From Liolophura sinensis (taxonomy: Eukaryota; Mollusca; Polyplacophora; Chitonida; Chitonidae): a stretch of DNA of 64,000 nt. Below are positions 1-9,982 of the stretch, piece after piece (the stretch's first letter is position 1; every line of letters starts with the position of its first letter). Position numbers and translations under genes: made by a program. Under the pieces are notes generated by a model, which saw only the letters and a program-made list of their open reading frames with translations, searched no databases and was not told where the DNA came from. The stretch lies in assembly GCF_032854445.1 (NCBI RefSeq), contig NW_027018069.1, forward strand, positions 31,535 to 95,534, written 5' to 3'.

Positions 1-39
1 AATTTCCTTGGTTTCCATGGAGTAAGAGCCGTTGCTGGG

Positions 40-47
40 CACGTGAT
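40..47 (-). promoter_or_regulatory. E-box CACGTG in ATCACGTG context
   Basis: On the minus strand the bases read ATCACGTG, a match to the RTCACRTG consensus bound by Cbf1-type bHLH proteins (CDEI of budding-yeast point centromeres) and to the general CACGTG E-box. It occurs once per unit and survives the neighbouring variant in which the preceding bases change from GGGCAC to GGCCAC. It is lost in the two units reading CACATG near 51,827 and 55,129, which are copies of each other. Binding is not shown; the motif is short and the family it would recruit is unknown here. Confidence 0.35.
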
Positions 48-72
48 CTTGACATCAATGATTATTCATTTG

Positions 73-84
73 TGGCTACAGCCA
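73..84. other. Inverted repeat TGGCT-AC-AGCCA
   Basis: A 5-bp perfect inverted repeat with a 2-bp centre. As DNA it is a near-palindromic protein-site candidate; two bases are too few for a stable RNA loop. It is conserved in most copies. One unit reads AGGCA instead of AGCCA (near 36,461) and two read ATCCA (near 47,467 and 50,216, copies of one another). Confidence 0.6.
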
Positions 85-324
85 AAAGTATTGGTCGGAG
101 AGCAACGCGGTTTGCACCATTCGATTTCTCGTCAAAAAATACGTCGGATTAGCCTCTTACCAGCAGCATTGGAACAGTTTTTCCACTTTTGGATTTTTCC
201 CTGGTCTTTTTTTCTAATTGAAATCGGCTACATTAACTATGTACAATCGCGACTGGTCATTACTATATTCAACTTTTCATTATAAGTTATGTGGCCTTCG
301 GTAGCCCAGACGACGTCAAATCTT

Positions 325-337
325 TGGGCCAAGCCCA
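325..337. other. Hairpin TGGGC-CAA-GCCCA
   Basis: A 5-bp GC-rich stem with a 3-base loop, followed by ATTTAACTCACCC. The motif TTGGGCCA occurs again in the unit near 517-524, so the unit may hold a small internal duplication, but the match does not extend far enough to claim this. Variants are few: GGGTTA in the units near 52,664 and 55,966, GGGCCAT near 34,505, and single-base insertions of C or G in the indel-rich patches. Confidence 0.6.
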
Positions 338-394
338 TTTAACTCACCCAGCAAATGTCTTACTTCTAAGTCGAAGACAAACTCAATGTCTTTA

Positions 395-406
395 TCTACA
401 TGTAGA
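395..406. repeat. 12-bp perfect palindrome, once per unit
   Basis: TCTACATGTAGA equals its own reverse complement and is the longest perfect palindrome in the common unit. It is present in almost every copy; the next is at 945-956. Exceptions I found: a one-base loss near 34,026 and a 13-bp deletion at 38,967/38,968 that removes its left half, both at disturbed places in the array. It could be a protein site or a cruciform-prone site, but nothing in the sequence tells which. Confidence 0.9.
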
Positions 407-422
407 AAAACCACACCATTTG

Positions 423-435
423 TATATAAAAAAAA
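423..435 (+). promoter_or_regulatory. TATATAAAA plus A-run, TATA-like
   Basis: TATATA runs directly into a homopolymer of 8 A in this copy. The stretch resembles a TATA box, and such elements can drive satellite transcription, but A+T-rich satellites contain such strings by chance and no initiator or terminator supports it. The A-run length is informative for array history: mostly 8 in the left domain, mostly 7 in the right domain, 9 in some units. Two related units carry an extra TA (near 51,108 and 54,411). Confidence 0.2.
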
Positions 436-449
436 CACAAGGTACTTGA

Positions 450-463
450 TACAGTCCGCTGTA
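450..463. other. Hairpin TACAG-TCCG-CTGTA (variable)
   Basis: A 5-bp stem closes a TCCG loop, which as RNA would be UCCG, a UNCG-type tetraloop sequence (though closed by G-C, not the favoured C-G). This element separates unit classes. Left-domain units mostly keep TCCG; right-domain units mostly carry TCTG; a subset reads AAAGTCTGCTG, which breaks the stem (near 5,401, 7,601, 8,702, 9,803, 10,981, 11,531, 21,431, 25,831). Some right-domain units read CTGCAGT, which also breaks it (near 38,487, 41,239, 61,595). The stem is therefore not strictly maintained. Confidence 0.55.
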
Positions 464-3301
464 AAAAGTACAATTGAACACTGACCCACATCAATAAGGT
501 GCCAAAAGATGCGCAATTGGGCCAGGCATCTCCAGCTGTTGAAAAATTGCAAATTTCCTTGGTTTCCATGGAGTAAGAGCCGTTGCTGGGCACGTGATCT
601 TGACATCAATGATTATTCATTTGTGGCTACAGCCAAAAGTATTGGTCGGAGAGCAACGCGGTTTGCACCATTCGATTTCTCGTCAAAAAATACGTCGGAT
701 TAGCCTCTTACCAGCAGCATTGGAACAGTTTTTCTACTTTTGGATTTTTGCCTGGTCTTTTTTCTAATTGAAATCGGCTACATTAACTATGTACAATCGC
801 GACTGGTCATTACTATATTCAACTTTTCATTATAAGTTATGTGCCCTTCGGTAGCCCAGACGACGTCAAATCTTTGGGCCAAGCCCATTTAACTCACCCA
901 GCAAATGTCTTACTTCTAAGTCGAAGACAAACTCAATGTGTTTATCTACATGTAGAAAAACCACACCATTTGTATATAAAAAAAACACACGGTACTTGAT
1001 ACAGTCCGCTGTAAAAAGTACAATTGAACACTGACCCACATCAATAAGGTGCCAAAAGATGCGCAATTGGGCCAGGCATCTCCAGCTGTTGAAAAATTGC
1101 AAATTTCCTTGGTTTCCATGGAGTAAGAGCCGTTGCTGGGCACGTGATCTTGACATCAATGATTATTCATTTGTGGCTACAGCCAAAAGTATTGGTCGGA
1201 GAGCAACGCGGTTTGCACCATTCGATTTCTCGTCAAAAAATACGTCGGATTAGCCTCTTACCAGCAGCATTGGATCAGTTTTTCCACTTTTGGATTTTTG
1301 CCTGGTATTTTTTCTAATTGAAATCGGCTACATTAACTATGTACAATCGCGACTGGTCATTACTATATTCAACTTTTCATTATAAGTTATGTGCCCTTCG
1401 GTAGCCCAGACGACGTCAAATCTTTGGGCCAAGCCCATTTAACTCACCCAGCAAATGTCTTACTTCTAAGTCGAAGACAAACTCAATGTCTTTATCTACA
1501 TGTAGAAAAACCACACCATTTGTATATAAAAAAAACACAAGGTACTTGATACAGTCCGCTGTAAAAAGTACAATTGAACACTGACCCACATCAATAAGGT
1601 GCCAAAATATGCGCAATTGGGCCAGACATCTCCAGCTGTTGAAAAATTGCAAATTTCCTTGGTTTCCATGGAGTAAGAGCCGTTGCTGGGCACGTGATCT
1701 TGACATCAATGATTATTCATTTGTGGCTACAGCCAAAAGTATTGGTCGGAGAGCAACGCGGTTTGCACCATTCGATTTCTCGTCAAAAAATACGTCGGAT
1801 TAGCCTCTTACCAGCAGCATTGGAACAGTTTTTCTACTTTGGGATTTTTGCCTGGTCTTTTTGCTAATTGAAATCGGCTACATTAACTATGTACAATCGC
1901 GACTGGTCATTACTATATTCAACTTTTCATTATAAGTTATGTGCCCTTCGGTAGCCCAGACGACGTCAAATCTTTGGGCCAAGCCCATTTAACTCACCCA
2001 GCAAATGTCTTACTTCTAAGTCGAAGACAAACTCAATGTCTTTATCTACATGTAGAAAAACCAAACCATTTGTATATAAAAAAAACACAAGGTACTTGAT
2101 ACAGTCCGCTGTAAAAAGTACAATTGAACACTGACCCACATCAATAAGGTGCCAAAAGATGCGCAATTGGGCCAGGCATCTCCAGCTGTTGAAAAATTGC
2201 AAATTTCCTTGGTTTCCATGGAGTAAGAGCCGTTGCTGGGCACGTGATCTTGACATCAATGATTATTCATTTGTGGCTACAGCCAAAAGTATTGGTCAGA
2301 GAGCAACGCGGTTTGCACCATTCGATTTCTCGTCAAAAAATACGTCGGATTAGCCTCTTACCAGCAGCATTGGAACAGTTTTTCCACTTTTGGATTTTTG
2401 CCTGGTCTTTTTTCTAATTGAAATCGGCTACATTAACTATGTACAATCGCGACTGGTCATTACTATATTCAACTTTTCATTATAAGTTATGTGGTCTTCG
2501 GTAGCCCAGACGACGTCAAATCTTTGGGCCAAGCCCATTTAACTCACCCAGCAAATGTCTTACTTCTAAGTCGAAGACAAACTCAATGTGTTTATCTACA
2601 TGTAGAAAAACCACACCATTTGTATATAAAAAAAACACAAGGTACTTGATACAGTCCGCTGTAAAAAGTACAATTGAACACTGACCCACATCAATAAGGT
2701 GCCAAAAGATGCGCAATTGGGCCAGGCATCTCCAGCTGTTGAAAAATTGCAAATTTCCTTGGTTTCCATGGAGTAAGAGCCGTTGCTGGGCACGTGATCT
2801 TGACATCAATGATTATTCATTTGTGGCTACAGCCAAAAGTATTGGTCGGAGAGCAACGCGGTTTGCACCATTCGATTTCTCCTCAAAAAATACGTCGGAT
2901 TAGCCTCTTACCAGCAGCATTGGAACAGTTTTTCTACTTTTGGATTTTTGCCTGGTCTTTTTGCGAATTGAAATCGGCTACATTAACTATGTACAATCGC
3001 GACTGGTCATTACTATATTCAACTTTTCATTATAAGTTATGTGCCCTTCGGTAGCCCAGACGACGTCAAATCTTTGGGCCAAGCCCATTTAACTCACCCA
3101 GCAAATGTCTTACTTCTAAGTCGAAGACAAACTCAATGTCTTTATCTACATGTAGAAAAACCAAACCATTTGTATATAAAAAAAACACAAGGTACTTGAT
3201 ACAGTCCGCTGTAAAAAGTACAATTGAACACTGACCCACAACAATAAGGTGCCAAAAGATGCGCAATTGGGCCAGGCATCTCCAGCTGTTGAAAAATTGC
3301 A

Positions 3302-6300
3302 AATTTCCTTGGTTTCCATGGAGTAAGAGCCGTTGCTGGGCACGTGATCTTGACATCAATGATTATTCATTTGTGGCTACAGCCAAAAGTATTGGTCGGA
3401 GAGCAACGCGGTTTGCACCATTCGATTTCTCGTCAAAAAATACGTCGGATTAGCCTCTTACCAGCAGCATTGGAACAGTTTTTCCACTTTTGGATTTTTG
3501 CCAGGTCTTTTTGCTAATTGAAATCGGCTACATTAACTATGTACAATCGCGACTGGTCATTACTATATTCAACTTTTCATTATAAGTTATGTGCCCTTCG
3601 GTAGCCCAGACGACGTCAAATCTTTGGGCCAAGCCCATTTAACTCACCCAGCAAATGTCTTACTTCTAAGTCGAAGACAAACTCAATGTCTTTATCTACA
3701 TGTAGAAAAACCACACCATTTGTATATAAAAAAAACACAAGGTACTTGATACAGTCCGCTGTAAAAAGTACAATTGAACACTGACCCACATCAATAAGGT
3801 GCCAAAAGATGCGCAATTGGGCCAGGCATCTCCAGCTGTTGAAAAATTGCAAATTTCCTTGGTTTCCATGGAGTAAGAGCCGTTGCTGGGCACGTGATCT
3901 TGACATCAATGATTATTCATTTGTGGCTACAGCCAAAAGTATTGGTCGGAGAGCAACGTGGTTTGCACCATTCGATTTCTCGTCAAAAAATACGTCGGAT
4001 TAGCCTCTTACCAGCAGCATTGGAACAGTTTTTCCACTTTTGGATTTTTGCCTGGTATTTTTTCTAATTGAAATCGGCTACATTAACTATGTACAATCGC
4101 GACTGGTCATTACTATATTCAACTTTTCATTATAAGTTATGTGCCCTTCGGTAGCCCAGACGACGTCAAATCTTTGGGCCAAGCCCATTTAACTCACCCA
4201 GCAAATGTCTTACTTCTAAGTCGAAGACAAACTCAATGTCTTTATCTACATGTAGAAAAACCACACCATTTGTATATAAAAAAAACACAAGGTACTTGAT
4301 ACAGTCCGCTGTAAAAAGGACAATTGAACACTGACCCACATCAATAAGGTGCCAAAATATGCGCAATTGGGCCAGACATCTCCAGCTGTTGAAAAATTGC
4401 AAATTTCCTTGGTTTCCATGGAGTAAGAGCCGTTGCTGGGCACGTGATCTTGACATCAATGATTATTCATTTGTGGCTACAGCCAAAAGTATTGGTCGGA
4501 GAGCAACGCGGTTTGCACCATTCGATTTCTCGTCAAAAAATACGTCGGATTAGCCTCTTACCAGCAGCATTGGAACAGTTTTTCCACTTTTGGATTTTTG
4601 CCAGGTCTTTTTTCTAATTGAAATCGGCTACATTAACTATGTACAATCGCGACTGGTCATTACTATATTCAACTTTTCATTATAAGTTATGTGCCCTTCG
4701 GTAGCCCAGACGACGTCAAATCTTTGGGCCAAGCCCATTTAACTCACCCAGCAAATGTCTTACTTCTAAGTCGAAGACAAACTCAATGTCTTTATCTACA
4801 TGTAGAAAAACCAAACCATTTGTATATAAAAAAAACACAAGGTACTTGATACAGTCCGCTGTAAAAAGTACAATTGAACACTGACCCACATCAATAAGGT
4901 GCCAAAAGATGCGCAATTGGGCCAGGCATCTCCAGCTGTTGAAAAATTGCAAATTTCCTTGGTTTCCATGGAGTAAGAGCCGTTGCTGGGCACGTGATCT
5001 TGACATCAATGATTATTCATTTGTGGCTACAGCCAAAAGTATTGGTCGGAGAGCAACGTGGTTTGCACCATTCGATTTCTCGTCAAAAAATACGTCGGAT
5101 TAGCCTCTTACCAGCAGCATTGGAACAGTTTTTCCACTTTTGGATTTTTGCCTGGTATTTTTTCTAATTGAAATCGGCTACATTAACTATGTACAATCGC
5201 GACTGGTCATTACTATATTCAACTTTTCATTATAAGTTATGTGCCCTTCGGTAGCCCAGACGACGTCAAATCTTTGGGCCAAGCCCATTTAACTCACCCA
5301 GCAAATGTCTTACTTCTAAGTCGAAGACAAACTCAATGTCTTTATCTACATGTAGAAAAACCACACCATTTGTATATAAAAAAAACACAAGGTACATGAT
5401 AAAGTCTGCTGTAAAAAGTACAATTGAACACTGACCCACATCAATAAGGTGCCAAAAGATGCGCAATTGGGCCAGGCATCTCCAGCTGTTGAAAAATTGC
5501 AAATTTCCTTGGTTTCCATGGAGTAAGAGCCGTTGCTGGGCACGTGATCTTGACATCAATGATTATTCATTTGTGGCTACAGCCAAAAGTATTGGTCGGA
5601 GAGCAACGCGGTTTGCACCATTCGATTTCTCGTCAAAAAATACGTCGGATTAGCCTCTTACCAGCAGCATTGGAACAGTTTTTCCACTTTTGGATTTTTG
5701 CCAGGTCTTTTTTTCTAATTGAAATCGGCTACATTAACTATGTACAATCGCGACTGGTCATTACTATATTCAACTTTTCATTATAAGTTATGTGCCCTTC
5801 GGTAGCCCAGACGACGTCAAATCTTTGGGCCAAGCCCATTTAACTCACCCAGCAAATGTCTTACTTCTAAGTCGAAGACAAACTCAATGTCTTTATCTAC
5901 ATGTAGAAAAACCAAACCATTTGTATATAAAAAAAACACAAGGTACTTGATACAGTCCGCTGTAAAAAGTACAATTGAACACTGACCCACATCAATAAGG
6001 TGCCAAAAGATGTGCAATTGGGCCAGGCATCTCCAGCTGTTGAAAAATTGCAAATTTCCTTGGTTTCCATGGAGTAAGAGCCGTTGCTGGGCACGTGATC
6101 TTGACATCAATGATTATTCATTTGTGGCTACAGCCAAAAGTATTGGTCGGAGAGCAACGTGGTTTGCACCATTCGATTTCTCGTCAAAAAATACGTCGGA
6201 TTAGCCTCTTACCAGCAGCATTGGAACAGTTTTTCCACTTTTGGATTTTTGCCTGGTATTTTTTCTAATTGAAATCGGCTACATTAACTATGTACAATCG

Positions 6301-7152
6301 CGACTGGTCATTACTATATTCAACTTTTCATTATAAGTTATGTGCCCTTCGGTAGCCCAGACGACGTCAAATCTTTGGGCCAAGCCCATTTAACTCACCC
6401 AGCAAATGTCTTACTTCTAAGTCGAAGACAAACTCAAAGTCTTTATCTACATGTAGAAAAACCACACCATTTGTATATAAAAAAACACAAGGTACTTGAT
6501 ACAGTCCGCTGTAAAAAGGACAATTGAACACTGACCCACATCAATAAGGTGCCAAAATATGCGCAATTGGGCCAGGCATCTCCAGCTGTTGAAAAATTGC
6601 AAATTTCCTTGGTTTCCATGGAGTAAGAGCCGTTGCTGGGCACGTGATCTTGACATCAATGATTATTCATTTGTGGCTACAGCCAAAAGTATTGGTCGGA
6701 GAGCAACGCGGTTTGCACCATTCGATTTCTCGTCAAAAAATACGTCGGATTAGCCTCTTACCAGCAGCATTGGAACAGTTTTTCCACTTTTGGATTTTTG
6801 CCAGGTCTTTTTGCTAATTGAAATCGGCTACATTAACTATGTACAATCGCGACTGGTCATTACTATATTCAACTTTTCATTATAAGTTATGTGCCCTTCG
6901 GTAGCCCAGACGACGTCAAATCTTTGGGCCAAGCCCATTTAACTCACCCAGCAAATGTCTTACTTCTAAGTCGAAGACAAACTCAATGTCTTTATCTACA
7001 TGTAGAAAAACCAAACCATTTGTATATAAAAAAAAACACAAGGTACTTGATACAGTCCGCTGTAAAAAGTACAATTGAACACTGACCCACATCAATAAGG
7101 TGCCAAAAGATGTGCAATTGGGCCAGGCATCTCCAGCTGTTGAAAAATTGCA
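3302..7152 (+). repeat. Dimeric higher-order block (1.1 kb period)
   Basis: Two unit types alternate. One reads acgcgg, then gccaggtc, and then mostly ccaaacc; the other reads acgtgg, then gcctggtatt, and then ccacacc. The acgtgg variant falls at 3,956, 5,056 and 6,157 and continues at 7,257 and 8,358, steps of 1,100 or 1,101. Unit starts are 3302, 3852, 4402, 4952, 5502, 6053 and 6602. The alternation is a classic two-unit higher-order repeat. Within the second type, a finer alternation (TACAATTG versus GACAATTG; CCAAAATATG versus CCAAAAGATG) suggests a four-unit period on top. Confidence 0.85.
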
Positions 7153-9354
7153 AATTTCCTTGGTTTCCATGGAGTAAGAGCCGTTGCTGGGCACGTGATC
7201 TTGACATCAATGATTATTCATTTGTGGCTACAGCCAAAAGTATTGGTCGGAGAGCAACGTGGTTTGCACCATTCGATTTCTCGTCAAAAAATACGTCGGA
7301 TTAGCCTCTTACCAGCAGCATTGGAACAGTTTTTCCACTTTTGGATTTTTGCCTGGTATTTTTTCTAATTGAAATCGGCTACATTAACTATGTACAATCG
7401 CGACTGGTCATTACTATATTCAACTTTTCATTATAAGTTATGTGCCCTTCGGTAGCCCAGACGACGTCAAATCTTTGGGCCAAGCCCATTTAACTCACCC
7501 AGCAAATGTCTTACTTCTAAGTCGAAGACAAACTCAATGTCTTTATCTACATGTAGAAAAACCACACCATTTGTATATAAAAAAAAACACAAGGTACACG
7601 ATAAAGTCTGCTGTAAAAAGTACAATTGAACACTGACCCACATCAATAAGGTGCCAAAAGATGCGCAATTGGGCCAGGCATCTCCAGCTGTTGAAAAATT
7701 GCAAATTTCCTTGGTTTCCATGGAGTAAGAGCCGTTGCTGGGCACGTGATCTTGACATCAATGATTATTCATTTGTGGCTACAGCCAAAAGTATTGGTCG
7801 GAGAGCAACGCGGTTTGCACCATTCGATTTCTCTTCAAAAAATACGTCGGATTAGCCTCTTACCAGCAGCATTGGAACAGTTTTTCTACTTTTGGATTTT
7901 TGCCTGTTCTTTTTGCGAGTTGAAATCGGCTACATTAACTATGTACAATCGCGACTGGTCATTACTATATTCAACTTTTCATTATAAGTTATGTGCCCTT
8001 AGGTAGCCCAGACGACGTCAAATCTTTGGGCCAAGCCCATTTAACTCACCCAGCAAATGTCTTACTTCTAAGTCGAAGACAAACTCAATGTCTTTATCTA
8101 CATGTAGAAAAACCACACCATTTGTATATAAAAAAAACACAAGGTACTTGATACAGTCCGCTGTAAAAAGTACAATTGAACACTGACCCACATCAATAAG
8201 GTGCCAAAAGATGCGCAATTGGGCCAGGCATCCCCAGCTGTTGAAAAATTGCAAATTTCCTTGGTTTCCATGGAGTAAGAGCCGTTGCTGGGCACGTGAT
8301 CTTGACATCAATGATTATTCATTTGTGGCTACAGCCAAAAGTATTGGTCGGAGAGCAACGTGGTTTGCACCATTCGATTTCTCGTCAAAAAATACGTCGG
8401 ATTAGCCTCTTACCAGCAGCATTGGAACAGTTTTTCCACTTTTGGATTTTTGCCTGGTATTTTTTCTAATTGAAATCGGCTACATTAACTATGTACAATC
8501 GCGACTGGTCATTACTATATTCAACTTTTCATTATAAGTTATGTGCCCTTCGGTAGCCCAGACGACGTCAAATCTTTGGGCCAAGCCCATTTAACTCACC
8601 CAGCAAATGTCTTACTTCTAAGTCGAAGACAAACTCAATGTCTTTATCTACATGTAGAAAAACCACACCATTTGTATATAAAAAAAAACACAAGGTACAC
8701 GATAAAGTCTGCTGTAAAAAGTACAATTGAACACTGACCCACATCAATAAGGTGCCAAAAGATGCGCAATTGGGCCAGGCATCTCCAGCTGTTGAAAAAT
8801 TGCAAATTTCCTTGGTTTCCATGGAGTAAGAGCCGTTGCTGGGCACGTGATCTTGACATCAATGATTATTCATTTGTGGCTACAGCCAAAAGTATTGGTC
8901 GGAGAGCAACGCGGTTTGCACCATTCGATTTCTCTTCAAAAAATACGTCGGATTAGCCTCTTACCAGCAGCATTGGAACAGTTTTTCTACTTTTGGATTT
9001 TTGCCTGTTCTTTTTGCGAGTTGAAATCGGCTACATTAACTATGTACAATCGCGACTGGTCATTACTATATTCAACTTTTCATTATAAGTTATGTGCCCT
9101 TAGGTAGCCCAGACGACGTCAAATCTTTGGGCCAAGCCCATTTAACTCACCCAGCAAATGTCTTACTTCTAAGTCGAAGACAAACTCAATGTCTTTATCT
9201 ACATGTAGAAAAACCACACCATTTGTATATAAAAAAAACACAAGGTACTTGATACAGTCCGCTGTAAAAAGTACAATTGAACACTGACCCACATCAATAA
9301 GGTGCCAAAAGATGCGCAATTGGGCCAGGCATCCCCAGCTGTTGAAAAATTGCA
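7153..9354 (+). repeat. Tandem duplication of a 1,101-bp dimer
   Basis: The two-unit block 7,153-8,253 is repeated as 8,254-9,354 with an offset of 1,101 bp. Both copies share private variants: tacacgataaagtctgct, ttctcttcaaa in place of ttctcgtcaaa, gcctgttctttttgcgag, cccttaggtag, and catccccag in place of catctccag. I saw no difference between them by eye over the parts compared. This is a very recent duplication event or an assembly duplication. Confidence 0.88.
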
Positions 9355-9982
9355 AATTTCCTTGGTTTCCATGGAGTAAGAGCCGTTGCTGGGCACGTGA
9401 TCTTGACATCAATGATTATTCATTTGTGGCTACAGCCAAAAGTATTGGTCGGAGAGCAACGCGGTTTGCACCATTCGATTTCTCGTCAAAAAATACGTCG
9501 GATTAGCCTCTTACCAGCAGCATTGGAACAGTTTTTCTACTTTTGGATTTTTGCCTGGTCTTTTTGCTAACTGATTTCGGCAACATTAACTATGTACAAT
9601 CGCGACTGGTCATTACTATATTCAACTTTTCATTATAAGTTATGTGCCCTTCGGTAGCCCAGACGACGTCAAATCTTTGGGCCAAGCCCATTTAACTCAC
9701 CCAGCAAATGTCTTACTTCTAAGTCGAAGACAAACTCAATGTCTTTATCTACATGTAGAAAAACCACACCATTTGTATATAAAAAAAACACAAGGTACAT
9801 GATAAAGTCTGCTGTAAAAAGTACAATTGAACAATACAAAACCAAACCATTTGTATATAAAAAAAACACAAGGTACTTGATACAGTCCGCTGTAAAAAGT
9901 ACAATTGAACACTGACCCACATCAATAAGGTGCCAAAATATGCGCAATTGGGCCAGACATCTCCAGCTGTTGAAAAATTGCA
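9355..9982 (+). repeat. Long 628-bp unit with 78-bp internal duplication
   Basis: This unit is 78 bp longer than normal because the segment from AAACCACACC through the TATA stretch, the A-run and the TACAATTGAACA motif occurs twice. The first copy (about 9,761-9,833) is the tacatgataaagtctgct type. The second (about 9,838-9,911) is the ccaaaccat and tacttgatacagtccgct type. The two halves therefore come from different unit types, the mark of an out-of-register recombination. It is the only length change of this size in the window. Confidence 0.9.
9834..9911 (+). repeat. 78-bp inserted partial unit copy
   Basis: The extra segment inside the 628-bp unit. Its join reads GAACAATACAAAACC, where the normal unit continues GAACACTGACC. 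The four bases ATAC at the join come from neither parental sequence at that register, so they may be filler DNA of end joining or traces of a further rearrangement. Confidence 0.75.

Larger units (their letters stand above)
1..551 (+). repeat. Reference satellite unit (first copy)
   Basis: Used here as the coordinate reference for elements inside the unit. It has 40.5% G+C by hand count. Palindromic hexamers lie at 15-20 (CCATGG), 40-45 (CACGTG), 240-245 (TGTACA), 247-252 (TCGCGA), 312-317 (GACGTC), 471-476 and 514-519 (both CAATTG) and 533-538 (CAGCTG). A- or T-runs of five or more lie at 134-139, 178-182, 194-198, 207-213, 406-410, 428-435, 463-467 and 542-546. This copy is 551 bp because the T-run at 207-213 is one base longer than in most copies. 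No reading frame is open across the unit, and 550 is not a multiple of three, so a frame would not continue from one copy into the next. Confidence 0.95.
1..3301 (+). repeat. Left end of array, mixed units
   Basis: Six units (starts 1, 552, 1102, 1652, 2202, 2752). They alternate irregularly between ttttcc and ttttct before the acttttgg motif and between several forms of the segment that follows ggatttttg. Three read GTGGCCTTCGG or GTGGTCTTCGG or keep GTGCCC at the same site. Two carry CAATGTG for CAATGTC (near 937 and 2,587), spaced three units apart. No clear higher-order period is visible in so short a stretch. Confidence 0.8.

Noticed and set aside
73-130. Possible tRNA-like A and B boxes (TGGCTACAGCC, then CATTCGATTTC about 34 bases later), suggesting a SINE origin
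   Set aside because: Both boxes deviate from consensus at important positions, the segment does not fold as a cloverleaf by eye, and there is no A-rich SINE tail in the right place.
43-285. Plus-strand reading frames of 61-134 codons in every unit
   Set aside because: They overlap one another in different frames and end at stops fixed in the unit. Longer versions arise only when one base change removes a stop (for example near 24,035). The unit length is not a multiple of three.
325-524. Internal duplication within the unit based on two TTGGGCCA motifs
   Set aside because: The match is only about 8 bases and does not extend with useful identity on either side, so chance is likely.
1-551. 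CENP-B box
   Set aside because: The TTCG occurrences on both strands were checked against TTCGNNNNANNCGGG. The CGGG part is missing in all, so there is no match.
316-609. A 97-codon minus-strand reading frame (MMSRSRAQQ...) repeated in most units
   Set aside because: It is kept because units are near copies. Changes in the A-run (7, 8 or 9 A) shift its frame in many units, amino-acid-changing substitutions are common, and it resembles no family I know. No promoter or other gene signal accompanies it.
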